DNA from: Tannerella sp. | GTDB lineage: Bacteria; Bacteroidota; Bacteroidia; Bacteroidales; Tannerellaceae | Reading direction: 5' to 3' | NCBI GenBank assembly: GCA_031257565.1 | Contig: JAIROL010000177.1 | Location: 1 to 60,315 of the forward strand | DNA length: 60,315 nt | Part shown: positions 41,719 through 49,851 of the stretch, in pieces | How the letters are laid out: every line of letters starts with the position of its first letter | Numbering within the stretch: the stretch's first letter is position 1 | Position numbers and translations under genes: made by a program | Notes under the pieces: generated by a model | Seen by the model: only the letters and a program-made list of their open reading frames with translations | Database searches by the model: none | Told to the model about the DNA's origin: nothing

Positions 41719-42846
41719 ATGAAAAAAGAAGATTTTTACGATGCTTCTTCGTTGCAAAAAAAGAAATTGAATATAGGCGATAAAGTGCGTTTTTTGAATA
41801 GCGTGGGGGGAGGCAGGATCACTGCTTTTCATGGAAAAGACCAGGTCCTGGTTGAGGATGAAAACGGATTTGACGTACCGGTTCTTATTTCCGAATGCGT
41901 AGTGGTTGGCGAGGCTGACCGTCGTATGGAAAGTAAAGAGCCGGAGCCTTATGTGCCGCCGGTGAAAACGATTCCTAAGGACGTGGCTGTACAGCAGGAG
42001 ATCAAGACTCCGAAGCCGGCGGATTATACATTTCAGGAAACGCCACAGGGCGAGCGGCTGAATGTTAATCTGGTCTTCTTGCCTGTAGAACCGCAGGCTT
42101 TTATGCAAACGCCTTTTGAAACTTATCTTGTCAATGAGAGTAATTATTTTTTGTTTGTCAATTATATGAGTTGCAAGAATAACAGCTGGACCAGTCGTTA
42201 TCATGGAATTATAGAACCGGACACGAAGATTTTTATAGAAGAATTTGAGAAATCCGATCTGAGCGAACTCGAACATATTTGCGTACAGATGATTGCATTC
42301 AAAGACGGGAAATCATATTCCCTGAAAAACGCATTGTCTGTAGAATTGCGTCTTGATACGGTAAAGTTTTATAAATTACATTGCTTTACTAAAAATAACT
42401 TTTTTGATGAAGACGCGCTGGTTATGCCTCTTGTGGCGAATGATACGCCTGAAAAGCAAATGCTGGTTTCTGCAACGGATATTCAGGAAGCAATGTATGG
42501 GCGGAAAAAAGAAGTGCGTCGTATGCCGCAACCGGCGGTTAAAGCGCCGAAACAGGGAAATAATATTATTGAAATTGACCTGCACATCAATCAGTTGATG
42601 GAAACGACCTCGGGAATGAATAATGCCGATATGCTGAATTACCAGATATCAAAATTCCATGAGGTAATGAAGGCTAATTCCGGAAAGAAGGGACAAAAAA
42701 TCGTATTTATTCACGGAAAAGGAGAAGGCGTGTTGCGTACGGCGCTGGAAAAAGAATTGAAAACAACGTATAAACGTCAATGCCGCTTTCAGGACGCTTC
42801 GTTTCGTGAATACGGTTACGGCGCGACAATGGTGGTAATCAATTGA
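41719..42846 (+). CDS. DUF2027/Smr-domain protein
   Basis: A protein of about 375 residues. The N-terminus (MKKEDFYDASSLQKKKLNIG, DKVRFLNSVGGGRITAFHGK, DQVLVEDENGFDVPVLISEC) is an SH3-like small beta domain. The middle (LNVNLVFLPVEPQAF) resembles DUF2027. The C-terminus is an Smr domain with EIDLHINQLME, KGQKIVFIHGKGEGVLRTAL and CRFQDASFREYGYGATMVVI, which carries the family's nucleic-acid-binding/nuclease HGxG motif. Its cellular role is unknown. ATG 41719 is chosen because the promoter box lies at 41693-41700. Confidence 0.88.
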   Translation: MKKEDFYDASSLQKKKLNIGDKVRFLNSVGGGRITAFHGKDQVLVEDENGFDVPVLISECVVVGEADRRMESKEPEPYVPPVKTIPKDVAVQQEIKTPKPADYTFQETPQGERLNVNLVFLPVEPQAFMQTPFETYLVNESNYFLFVNYMSCKNNSWTSRYHGIIEPDTKIFIEEFEKSDLSELEHICVQMIAFKDGKSYSLKNALSVELRLDTVKFYKLHCFTKNNFFDEDALVMPLVANDTPEKQMLVSATDIQEAMYGRKKEVRRMPQPAVKAPKQGNNIIEIDLHINQLMETTSGMNNADMLNYQISKFHEVMKANSGKKGQKIVFIHGKGEGVLRTALEKELKTTYKRQCRFQDASFREYGYGATMVVIN

Positions 42847-42892
42847 CCGTTCAATCGACTGTTCAATCGACTGTTCAATCGACTGTTGACAA
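42845..42892 (+). repeat. 12-bp tandem repeat across the Smr gene stop codon
   Basis: GACCGTTCAATC, GACTGTTCAATC, GACTGTTCAATC and GACTGTTGACAA follow each other. The first unit overlaps the TGA stop (42844-42846). Directly after it, GCGACC-GGA-GGTCGC (42897-42911) forms a short stem and GCGAAGCGACC recurs at 42924-42934. Confidence 0.9.
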
Positions 42893-42944
42893 CGAAGCGA
42901 CCGGAGGTCGCTAAAATGATGATGCGAAGCGACCATAATAGCAA

Positions 42945-43409
42945 ATGGAGATAGAACGTAAATTTCTGGTTAAAGATAATTCTTTTATCGATGAGGCGTT
43001 TAAGAAACGTCGTATCGTTCAGGGATATCTATGCTCGGATGCGGAGCGTACCGTTCGCGTACGTATTCGTGAGGAAGAGGGCTTTTTGACAATTAAGAGC
43101 GCAACGAACGAACGGGGGTGGAGTCGTTATGAATTTGAACAGCCGGTATCGCTGGAAGATGCTGAAGAATTGATCAAACTTTGTCTGCCGGGTCTGATAG
43201 ATAAGGTCCGTCATTATGTGAAAGTTGGAGATCATATATGGGAGGTAGACGTTTTTCATGGCGAAAATGAAGGACTTGTTGTGGCCGAGATTGAACTTGA
43301 ATCGGAAAAGGATACATTTGAAATACCTTTGTGGGTGGGACAGGAGGTAAGCAGGGATGCCAGGTATTACAACTCCATGCTGGCGAAACGCCCCTATTTA
43401 CATTGGTAA
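42945..43409 (+). CDS. CYTH-domain protein (triphosphate tunnel metalloenzyme)
   Basis: The 154-residue protein has the defining MEIERKFLV (ExExK) N-terminus, then IVQGYLCSDAERTVRVRIRE with paired Arg, FLTIKSATNERGWSRYEFEQ, DKVRHYVKVGDHIWEVDVFH and LVVAEIELESE. It lines a tunnel with basic and acidic residues that binds triphosphate and metal. The bacterial members act as tripolyphosphatases or related enzymes, and adenylate cyclase activity is known only for some. It follows the Smr gene on the same strand after a repeat-bearing gap. Confidence 0.93.
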   Translation: MEIERKFLVKDNSFIDEAFKKRRIVQGYLCSDAERTVRVRIREEEGFLTIKSATNERGWSRYEFEQPVSLEDAEELIKLCLPGLIDKVRHYVKVGDHIWEVDVFHGENEGLVVAEIELESEKDTFEIPLWVGQEVSRDARYYNSMLAKRPYLHW

Positions 43410-43624
43410 ATAATTGAATGAACCATGTTTTATCAGGTAAGCGACCTGGCATGTTAGGAGTGAAATAATGGAGATTGTCTTTTGGAAATAGAACTTATTT
43501 TGTCATTATCAATTGTTAATATTTTTTTCTGAACAAAAAAAATCTCATAAAAGTGTAACCTGTTGTTGTGTTTTTTAGTCATATAGCCGAAAACGAATTA
43601 ATAACAATTTAAATAGAAAAATTT

Positions 43625-44005
43625 ATGGAATCATTTATGACATTTTTAATACCTATACTTGCAATAATATGTACAGTTGGTTTGCCGATTATTTTGGGAG
43701 CGTATGTATTGGTGAAACTTATTTCTTCCAATAGCAAAGAGAGACTGGAACTGGCCCGACACGGAATCGTTCCTCCGGTAAGATCGAAACCGTCGCCGAA
43801 CAAATACCGGTCATTACGAAATGGAGTCCTTTGTATTGGTATAGCGATCGGACTTACCGCAGGTATAATGTTCACACTGGGTAAAGCTTATGAGTATTAT
43901 ATAGAGTTTCTTATTATCTGTTCATTGACAATTTTTTGTCTAGGCTTATCGTACATTGTGTTCTTTCTGCTCGTGAAGAATAAGAACATGGAAAACGAAG
44001 AATAA
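43625..44005 (+). CDS. Small membrane protein of the ECF sigma operon (DUF6249-like)
   Basis: The 126-residue protein has a first transmembrane helix at residues 5-32 (TFLIPILAIICTVGLPIILG), a cytoplasmic segment with KERLELARHGIVPPVRSKPS, then two further helices (LRNGVLCIGIAIGLTAGIMF and LIICSLTIFCLGLSYIVFFL). The 'RLELARHG' type segment recurs in small membrane proteins encoded next to sigma factors in Bacteroidota. Its stop overlaps the sigma factor start by one base (TAATG), so they are translationally coupled. Function unknown. Confidence 0.8.
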   Translation: MESFMTFLIPILAIICTVGLPIILGAYVLVKLISSNSKERLELARHGIVPPVRSKPSPNKYRSLRNGVLCIGIAIGLTAGIMFTLGKAYEYYIEFLIICSLTIFCLGLSYIVFFLLVKNKNMENEE

Positions 44006-44553
44006 TGGATGAGAAACTGCAAATACGAAAACTGCTGAAGGGGGATACCTCCGCCTTCGGCTATTTTGTTGATACATACCAGGATATGGCTATGACGATA
44101 GCGTATCGTGTTTGCGGTAATATGCAGGACGCCGAAGATATCGTGCAGGATTCATTTGTGAAAGCATTTCATAATCTTCATACGTTTAAGTCGGATAGTA
44201 AGTTTTCTACATGGTTTTACCGGATTGTATATAATACGGCAGTGACGGAAATCAGAAGTTCTTCGTATAATGTACAGTATACGGATTATGAACAAATGGA
44301 TACATCGGAGATGTATTCCGATTTTGACACGATGGGCCAAATAGAAGAGGAGGAAAGAAAGGCAATGCTGCATAAGGCATTGGAAATGCTGCCCCATGAT
44401 GAAGGATTGATACTCAGTCTTTTTTATCTGGAGGACAATTCCATTAAGGACATTGCAAAGATAACAGGTCTTACGGAATCCAATATTAAAGTTAAATTAC
44501 ACCGCGCACGAAAGCGAATGTATAATATAATGACAAATCTGATGAAGCAATAA
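44005..44553 (+). CDS. ECF-type RNA polymerase sigma factor
   Basis: The 182-residue protein has region 2 (FGYFVDTYQDMAMTIAYRVC, GNMQDAEDIVQDSFVKAFHN, FSTWFYRIVYNTAVTEIRSS) and region 4 (ALEMLPHDEGLILSLFYLED, NSIKDIAKITGLTESNIKVK, LHRARKRMYNIM), with no region 1 or 3. Such factors direct RNA polymerase to a small regulon upon a signal. The flanking membrane proteins suggest membrane-linked control. It is coupled to the gene before it and lies 18 bases before the next. Confidence 0.95.
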   Translation: MDEKLQIRKLLKGDTSAFGYFVDTYQDMAMTIAYRVCGNMQDAEDIVQDSFVKAFHNLHTFKSDSKFSTWFYRIVYNTAVTEIRSSSYNVQYTDYEQMDTSEMYSDFDTMGQIEEEERKAMLHKALEMLPHDEGLILSLFYLEDNSIKDIAKITGLTESNIKVKLHRARKRMYNIMTNLMKQ

Positions 44554-44571
44554 ACATTAATTTATATATAT

Positions 44572-44943
44572 ATGGATGGAAAAGAAATGAAAATACAGGA
44601 CGATACGATCAGGAAGCTTTTTTCCGGAACGAAAATAAAAGCCGGTGGAAATCTGAAATATCGTATTATGCAGCAGATAGAAACAGAAAGCGCTCTTTCC
44701 ATAAAGAAATCGAAGAGTAAAAGCCTGTTTCCTTTGATTGGAAATATGTTATCTGTTTTTGGCGTGATGTATGCCCTTATCGCGTTGGCGGCTATGGGTA
44801 TTATTCTGATGGGCGGAATAGAAACCTTGCAGTCGTTGACTTTCTTTGTGCCTGTAACAATGATCGCTTCTGTGTGCGGGTTGTTTTTGATGATTTCTAT
44901 TTACGATGATAAAAGAAGATGGAAGCATTTTAAAGAGAACTGA
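44572..44943 (+). CDS. Small membrane protein, probable anti-sigma partner
   Basis: The 123-residue protein has a basic cytoplasmic N-terminus (IRKLFSGTKIKAGGNLKYRI, MQQIETE) followed by two transmembrane helices (IGNMLSVFGVMYALIALAAM and SLTFFVPVTMIASVCGLFLM) and a short charged tail. Immediately downstream of an ECF sigma gene, this layout fits an anti-sigma factor or a related regulator, though no zinc-binding anti-sigma motif is visible. The role is inferred from place only. Confidence 0.65.
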   Translation: MDGKEMKIQDDTIRKLFSGTKIKAGGNLKYRIMQQIETESALSIKKSKSKSLFPLIGNMLSVFGVMYALIALAAMGIILMGGIETLQSLTFFVPVTMIASVCGLFLMISIYDDKRRWKHFKEN

Positions 44944-45050
44944 TCCAAATGATGCTGTTTTGTCCTGTGAATGGAACCCCCAAAGCGGGATAAAAACTTT
45001 TGAGGTTCGGTTTAGTTATACTTCACGCGGCATGGTTTTGTGATATGTCG

Positions 45051-45159
45051 GCAGAAAGCAGAAAGCAGGAAGCAGAAAGCAGGAAAGCAGGAAGCCGTCG
45101 GAAGATGGCGTTACAAACCGCCCTGTGGTTCTTATCTGCGTTCTGCTTTCTGCTTTTTA
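45051..45159 (+). repeat. GCAGAAA/GCAGGAA purine repeat with distal inverted match
   Basis: About six irregular units of AGAAAGC/AGGAAGC fill 45051-45095. GCAGAAAGCAGAA at 45051-45063 is exactly complementary to TTCTGCTTTCTGC at 45141-45153, which is followed by TTTTT. It lies in the convergent gap (44944-45198) after the sigma operon and may form its terminator; no gene is visible in the gap. Confidence 0.75.
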
Positions 45160-45198
45160 TCTCGCAAGTTTATCCCGAGCAAAGTATAATATGTCCGA

Positions 45199-46074
45199 TC
45201 AGTCCAGAAATCTTTTGGTCAGTTCTCCGAATGCATCAATACGGCGATCTCTCAGGAACGGCCACCAGCGTCGTACCTGTTCGCCGCGTTTCAGATCAAT
45301 GTCCGTTACCGTGATCTTTTCTTCGTCGTCGGGTAGTTGTGAAATAATTTCACCTTGCGGACCACAAATAAAGCTATGTCCCCAGAATTGAATGCCGTTT
45401 GTTTGTCCGGACGGATCCGGTTCATGCCCGACGCGGTTCACCGTTATGACATGCAGCTCGTTTGCAACCGCATGCCCGCGCTGAACAGTTTGCCAGGCGT
45501 CTTGTTGCCGTTGTTTTTCGTCGTTGGCGTCGCTACTTTCCCATCCGATGGCGGTAGGATACAAAAGTAAATCGGCCCCTTTCAATGTCATTAAGCGTGC
45601 CGCTTCCGGGAACCACTGGTCCCAGCAGATCAGAACGCCTAAATTCCCGACTGATGTTTTTATTGGTTCGAAGCCAAGGTCTCCCGGCGTAAAATAAAAT
45701 TTTTCATAATACGCGGGGTCGTCGGGAATATGCATTTTCCGGTATTTTCCGGCAATAGAACCGTCTTTTTCAAGCGCTACGGCCGTATTATGATATAAGC
45801 CCGGCGCACGTTTTTCAAACAGGGAGGTTACAATCACAACCCCGCATTCTTTTGCTAAGGCGCCAAAGCGTTCTGTGGATGATCCGGGAATAGGCTCTGC
45901 CATACTGAACAGGTCCGTATTTTCTGTCTGACAAAAATATAATCCGTTGTGTAGTTCCTGAAGTACAATTAGTTGCGCCCCTTTACCGGTGCAATCCCGG
46001 ACGCTTTCTTCCAGTCGCTTTATGTTATCGTCGATGTTCGCCGTATTATGTTGTTGAATTAATCCGATCTTCAT
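45199..46074 (-). CDS. aguB: N-carbamoylputrescine amidase
   Basis: The 291-residue nitrilase-superfamily enzyme shows the Glu-Lys-Cys triad in LIVLQELHNGLYFCQTENTD, IAGKYRKMHIPDDPAYYEKF and LGVLICWDQWFPEAARLMTL. The later blocks LLYPTAIGWESSDANDEKQR, WQTVQRGHAVANELHVITVN and FWGHSFICGPQGEIISQL are typical of AguB. It hydrolyses N-carbamoylputrescine to putrescine in the agmatine route. Agmatine deiminase is usually next to it but is not seen in this window. A TATCTTTA near-match to the -7 box lies about 27 bases upstream. Confidence 0.93.
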   Translation of the reverse strand: MKIGLIQQHNTANIDDNIKRLEESVRDCTGKGAQLIVLQELHNGLYFCQTENTDLFSMAEPIPGSSTERFGALAKECGVVIVTSLFEKRAPGLYHNTAVALEKDGSIAGKYRKMHIPDDPAYYEKFYFTPGDLGFEPIKTSVGNLGVLICWDQWFPEAARLMTLKGADLLLYPTAIGWESSDANDEKQRQQDAWQTVQRGHAVANELHVITVNRVGHEPDPSGQTNGIQFWGHSFICGPQGEIISQLPDDEEKITVTDIDLKRGEQVRRWWPFLRDRRIDAFGELTKRFLD

Positions 46075-46221
46075 TTTCTATCCCTATATGATTCAGGGCG
46101 TAAAGATAATGCAAGCCGGGAGAAATGCAAAACAAATTTATTTGTTCTCATTACCGAGGCGCCGCCTGTCTTCATGATTTGAATAAAGTTACTATGTTTG
46201 TAACGTAAAAACAAATTTATA

Positions 46222-46457
46222 TGTTAGGGGGAAGTTGGAGCGAAAAAGAGGGGAAGTTGAAAAATCTTAGGTTGCAGATTAACAGCAATTTAGAATTTGA
46301 TGATTTTCAAAAGGGGGGAAGTTGAACAGAAAAAGGGGGGGAAGTTGATGTCAAAACGGGCAGTCAATATTCTTCAACTTCTACTTATTGCTTTATGTCC
46401 TAAAAATGCCGCTGAAATTCAAGAAATTACAGGATTTTCAGATAGAGAATTTGTCGT
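46222..46457 (+). pseudogene. Decayed C-terminal HTH region with poly-G tracts
   Basis: Between aguB and crcB, four words of the form G(4-7)AAGTTG occur at about 46227, 46250, 46313 and 46335. In different frames they read GKLERKRG, KGGKLNRKRGG and GGKLMSKRAVNILQLL, followed by CPKNAAEIQEITGFSDREF and a stop. This looks like the repetitive basic linker plus winged-helix end of AlbA_2/ATP-binding or Fic-type proteins, cut off on the left and shifted between frames at the G runs. One extra G in the G7 run (46335-46341) would join two of the pieces. No catalytic domain remains. This fills most of the 46075-46508 gap. Confidence 0.5.
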
Positions 46458-46480
46458 TTGAAAAAATATCCGTATATTTG
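46450..46480 (+). promoter_or_regulatory. Full consensus promoter of crcB
   Basis: TTTG at 46450-46453 and TATATTTG at 46473-46480 are separated by 19 bases, a complete match to the Bacteroidota -33/-7 promoter. The crcB start lies 29 bases downstream. No fluoride riboswitch pattern was recognised in the short leader. Confidence 0.85.
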
Positions 46481-46508
46481 GTTCGCAAAAATAGTAAGCA
46501 TTTGCATT

Positions 46509-46880
46509 ATGGTAAAAGAATTGTTTTTAGTCGGATTAGGTGGCGGGATAGGAAGTATGCTGCGTTATTTGAGCGTTTTTCTTGGCAATAAATTGTTTCC
46601 GATTGCTTTTCCGGCAGGCACTTTTTTTGTGAATGTACTCGGATGCCTGATTTTAGGATTACTGATCGGACTTATTGAACATCGACAAATATTGAGTGTA
46701 AGTCACAGATTTCTGTTTATAACCGGATTTTGCGGAGGATTTACTACCTTTTCAGCCTTTTCGGCAGAAAGCCTGCGTATGTTTGAGAACGGAAATGCGC
46801 CGTTGGGAATAACCTATATCGGAGTAAGTATACTGGCCGGATTACTTGCGGTCCGGCTGGGTATTTATTTATTAAAATGA
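46509..46880 (+). CDS. crcB: CrcB/Fluc fluoride channel
   Basis: This small protein of about 123 residues has four transmembrane helices. Family motifs are visible: LFLVGLGGGIGSMLRYLSVF, FPAGTFFVNVLGCLILGLLI, and the key FITGFCGGFTTFSAFSAESL with the fluoride-path Phe and Thr/Ser residues, then ITYIGVSILAGLLAVRLGIY. It forms dual-topology dimers that export fluoride. The longer frame from 46458 overlaps the promoter box, so ATG 46509 is used. Confidence 0.95.
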   Translation: MVKELFLVGLGGGIGSMLRYLSVFLGNKLFPIAFPAGTFFVNVLGCLILGLLIGLIEHRQILSVSHRFLFITGFCGGFTTFSAFSAESLRMFENGNAPLGITYIGVSILAGLLAVRLGIYLLK

Positions 46881-46959
46881 ATCGTCCGACTATTTCATAA
46901 ACGGCGTCTCTGAACGTTGCTTTGTCGGATGGCGGCGTCATATCCGGAATCCGATGGGA

Positions 46960-49779
46960 TTATTGCGGATTTATTCTGTTCGCCGGTATCAGTTTTACCG
47001 TGCTGTTCAGTCCCGAAGGCATCGTCTCCCAATGTCCGTATCCTGTTTGCCGGTAGCTTAGGTCGACGAGATTTATCTCTTTAAAAATACGCCAGTTGAC
47101 TCCGCGACGTTCAAAGTCTGCAATGCGGTTTGCCGGCAGATTCGTGACTTCAATTTCGATGAGATTTGTTCCTTCGTTAAGGTAATCGCCAACATGTATC
47201 CGGAAAGGTACGGCCCAACATGTACCGACGTATTGACCGTTAACTTTCACTTGCGCGCTTTCGCGTACGTCTCCGAGGTCAAGTATCCAATCGTCCGCTT
47301 TTGTCGGCGGAAGCGTTACGGAAACGGAATATAAGGCAGTTCCGTTATTGCGTTTGGCGTCCGGGTTATCAATTGTAGTCCATGATACGGGATGATCGAT
47401 CGCAAAAACGCCTTTGATTTCCGGTTCGCTTTCGATGAAGCGCAATGTCCATCCATGGTCCAACGAGAGGCTTACCGGTTGGTCCGTGTAATAGTTCCAT
47501 TCGGGGAAAATCGTGTTTTTATCGGCTTTTTCCGGCGTATTTTGTGCTGCGGCCGGTTCCTTGTATGTCTTTACTATCAGCGATTCTCCGGAGCGAAGTT
47601 GCAGGTAAACCTGTGTTTTTCCGTCTTTCTGCCTTGTCTGGGCCATACCGCTCGTTCCGGTTACAGGATCGTAGATTGCAGCTGACGTCGCCGGCGTTGA
47701 AAGGGTGATCCAGTCTTCCGTATTCTTGTTGTGAAGAGCGGCGATAAAGTAATGATATCCGTCATTGTCGGAGCGGCGTATGTATTGTAATCCGTGTTTT
47801 GTTTTCATTTCTTCCGGCACGGCTTTGCATTGCGCTAATGTTGCGGCATAGTCTTTCCCTGTAATGATGCGTCCTTTATGTATTGTCGTAGCTGTCGTTC
47901 GCTCAAAAGATACTTCCGGCAATTGTCCGGCCGCCTTTTTGAACGCCTGCCTTTTTTTATCCGAGTTTCCATATCCCGGAACGTCCTGCGGGTAATTTTC
48001 TGCGAAAACAATATCGGCGCCTTCTCCGGCAAGTTTCAGCAGATGATTTAATACATCCGCCGGCATGAGACGGGTCGCGGGGATAATCAGCGCTTTATAC
48101 CGCACTCCGCCGGAAGTGACTAATCGTCCGTCCTGACAGCGCGTAGAACGGATGAAATCATCGGAAATATAATCGACGTCATATCCGCTCTGCGTGATGT
48201 TGTTTACGACGTCAATAAATTTTGGAGCCCTTTCTTTCATCTTGTGAATATCGAACGCAAGAAAACGTCCCGGTTGTTCGTTCCAGATATCATAAATCGG
48301 AAGGTATAGCAGGAAATCGTTGTCGGGTTGTCCTTTTTGCAGGAATGACTGGCAACGTGTAATGTATTCGAAAAAGGCCGGAGCATCGCGCCAGATCGTA
48401 TTGGTCGGCGACATATTGACCGATGCGTAGAAAAGCCATCCGGGCCATTCGGCTTCGCGCGGAGAATAGGGCGTTCCGTGAAAGAACACATGGTTTACGC
48501 CGGAAACAAACAACAGGTCGATATCCGGTTTACATTGTGACAGGGACGTCCGGAAGTGTTCCGTGAGCCATGTGAAAGTCTCGGACGACGTATATGGTTT
48601 TCCCGATATATGCGCTGCAGACGATGCATATTTCAGCATGGACAGGTCGGAATCATTGTGGCGGGTCAGGGAATCTTTCCGCAGGCCGTCGATATGGAAT
48701 TCCGATAATCCGAAACCTTCGCATTCGGGAATATCTACGAGTGCATACAAGTCGATCAGGTTGCCCGGAGAGCCGTGCGCCTGGTTACGCGTTTTACTTC
48801 CGTGACGATGCGCCCATGCCGTCCATTTGCAGGTGAAATTTTCTTTCAGCAGGTCGGACAATGTTTCGCGGTAATCGGATATGATACGCGTTGTCGCTTC
48901 GGGACGTTTTCCGTCTATGTTTGTCGTATCCAGGAACAGGGGGAGATATTCTTCGAATTTGTATCCTCTGCGGCGGGCAAATTCTTCTAAGAATCCGGGC
49001 GTCCAGTCTGCGCCGTAGACCTCGTAGGAATCGTTAAAGAATGTATGGGGATAGGATGTGTTATTTGTTTTAAAAGATTTGTCGAAATTTGCCAGATAAT
49101 GATCTGTCGCTTTTGCCGAAAAATGATTCATCACATATCCTTCTCCGCCAGGAGCGGCGCGTTTGACCCTTTGAAATGTTTTGCCTTCAAACAAAGCGAT
49201 AAGGCGCCATTGTCCTTCGGGAGCGGTCCATTGTAGCGAGCCGTCTTTTGCCTTGTTTGTCAGATTCAGTATCTTTCCATCGGAAGAATAGGCCATCAGG
49301 CGTGATAGTTTTGCTACGGGACGTTGTTTTTCGTCTTCCGGTTCTATCCGTTCGGAAAGTTGTTGACCGCTCTGCAGGCTGTATTCCCGAAAAACAGCTT
49401 TTGTTGCAGCATCTTCGATGGATACATTCGGTCCGCCGAAAGGCCATCCGGTACCGGTATTCATGTCAACCCGGATATTCAGTCGTTTTCCTTCGTCGCG
49501 CGTATGTTGCAGCATCTGCATCCATTGCGGAGATAAGAATTGCAGATCATTAGCCTCATTGCCTTGTACGCCATATATGGGCGTTATTTCAACCCTTCCG
49601 ATACCGGCCTGTGAATACTTTTCAAGATTGTATGTAAGGTTGGCTTTGTCGACGGCGCTACCTAACCACCACCAACGCGTTGCAGGACGCGCATCCGGTT
49701 GTGCGGCAGGCCATTCCCGGGCGTTCACATAAACTCCGGACAGTAAAATTACGATGAAAGAAACGACTATTTTTTTCAT
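46960..49779 (-). CDS. GH106-like alpha-L-rhamnosidase
   Basis: The 939-residue exported protein has a signal peptide (IVVSFIVILLSGVYVNA). The N-terminal catalytic region begins EWPAAQPDARPATRWWWLGS, AGIGRVEITPIYGVQGNEAN and DMNTGTGWPFGGPNVS, matching GH106. Later come LPLFLDTTNIDGKRPEATTR, SSETFTWLTEHFRTSLSQCK and VNHVFFHGTPYSP. The C-terminal roughly 150 residues form a galactose-binding-like domain (WILDLGDVRESAQVKVNGQY, IEIEVTNLPANRIADFERRG). These enzymes release L-rhamnose from rhamnogalacturonans and related glycans. Rhamnose mutarotase and a GH105/acetylesterase encoded nearby support this. Confidence 0.9.
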   Translation of the reverse strand: MKKIVVSFIVILLSGVYVNAREWPAAQPDARPATRWWWLGSAVDKANLTYNLEKYSQAGIGRVEITPIYGVQGNEANDLQFLSPQWMQMLQHTRDEGKRLNIRVDMNTGTGWPFGGPNVSIEDAATKAVFREYSLQSGQQLSERIEPEDEKQRPVAKLSRLMAYSSDGKILNLTNKAKDGSLQWTAPEGQWRLIALFEGKTFQRVKRAAPGGEGYVMNHFSAKATDHYLANFDKSFKTNNTSYPHTFFNDSYEVYGADWTPGFLEEFARRRGYKFEEYLPLFLDTTNIDGKRPEATTRIISDYRETLSDLLKENFTCKWTAWAHRHGSKTRNQAHGSPGNLIDLYALVDIPECEGFGLSEFHIDGLRKDSLTRHNDSDLSMLKYASSAAHISGKPYTSSETFTWLTEHFRTSLSQCKPDIDLLFVSGVNHVFFHGTPYSPREAEWPGWLFYASVNMSPTNTIWRDAPAFFEYITRCQSFLQKGQPDNDFLLYLPIYDIWNEQPGRFLAFDIHKMKERAPKFIDVVNNITQSGYDVDYISDDFIRSTRCQDGRLVTSGGVRYKALIIPATRLMPADVLNHLLKLAGEGADIVFAENYPQDVPGYGNSDKKRQAFKKAAGQLPEVSFERTTATTIHKGRIITGKDYAATLAQCKAVPEEMKTKHGLQYIRRSDNDGYHYFIAALHNKNTEDWITLSTPATSAAIYDPVTGTSGMAQTRQKDGKTQVYLQLRSGESLIVKTYKEPAAAQNTPEKADKNTIFPEWNYYTDQPVSLSLDHGWTLRFIESEPEIKGVFAIDHPVSWTTIDNPDAKRNNGTALYSVSVTLPPTKADDWILDLGDVRESAQVKVNGQYVGTCWAVPFRIHVGDYLNEGTNLIEIEVTNLPANRIADFERRGVNWRIFKEINLVDLSYRQTGYGHWETMPSGLNSTVKLIPANRINPQ

Positions 49780-49851
49780 TATGATTATTTTATTGTTTTA
49801 TATGTTATAGTTTAATTCTTTTTCGCGTTATATGCTGTTTCGCGTTCGGTA

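Noticed and set aside
46454-46508. Fluoride riboswitch before crcB
   Set aside because: The leader between the consensus promoter and the ATG is under 30 bases, too short, and no riboswitch core was recognised.
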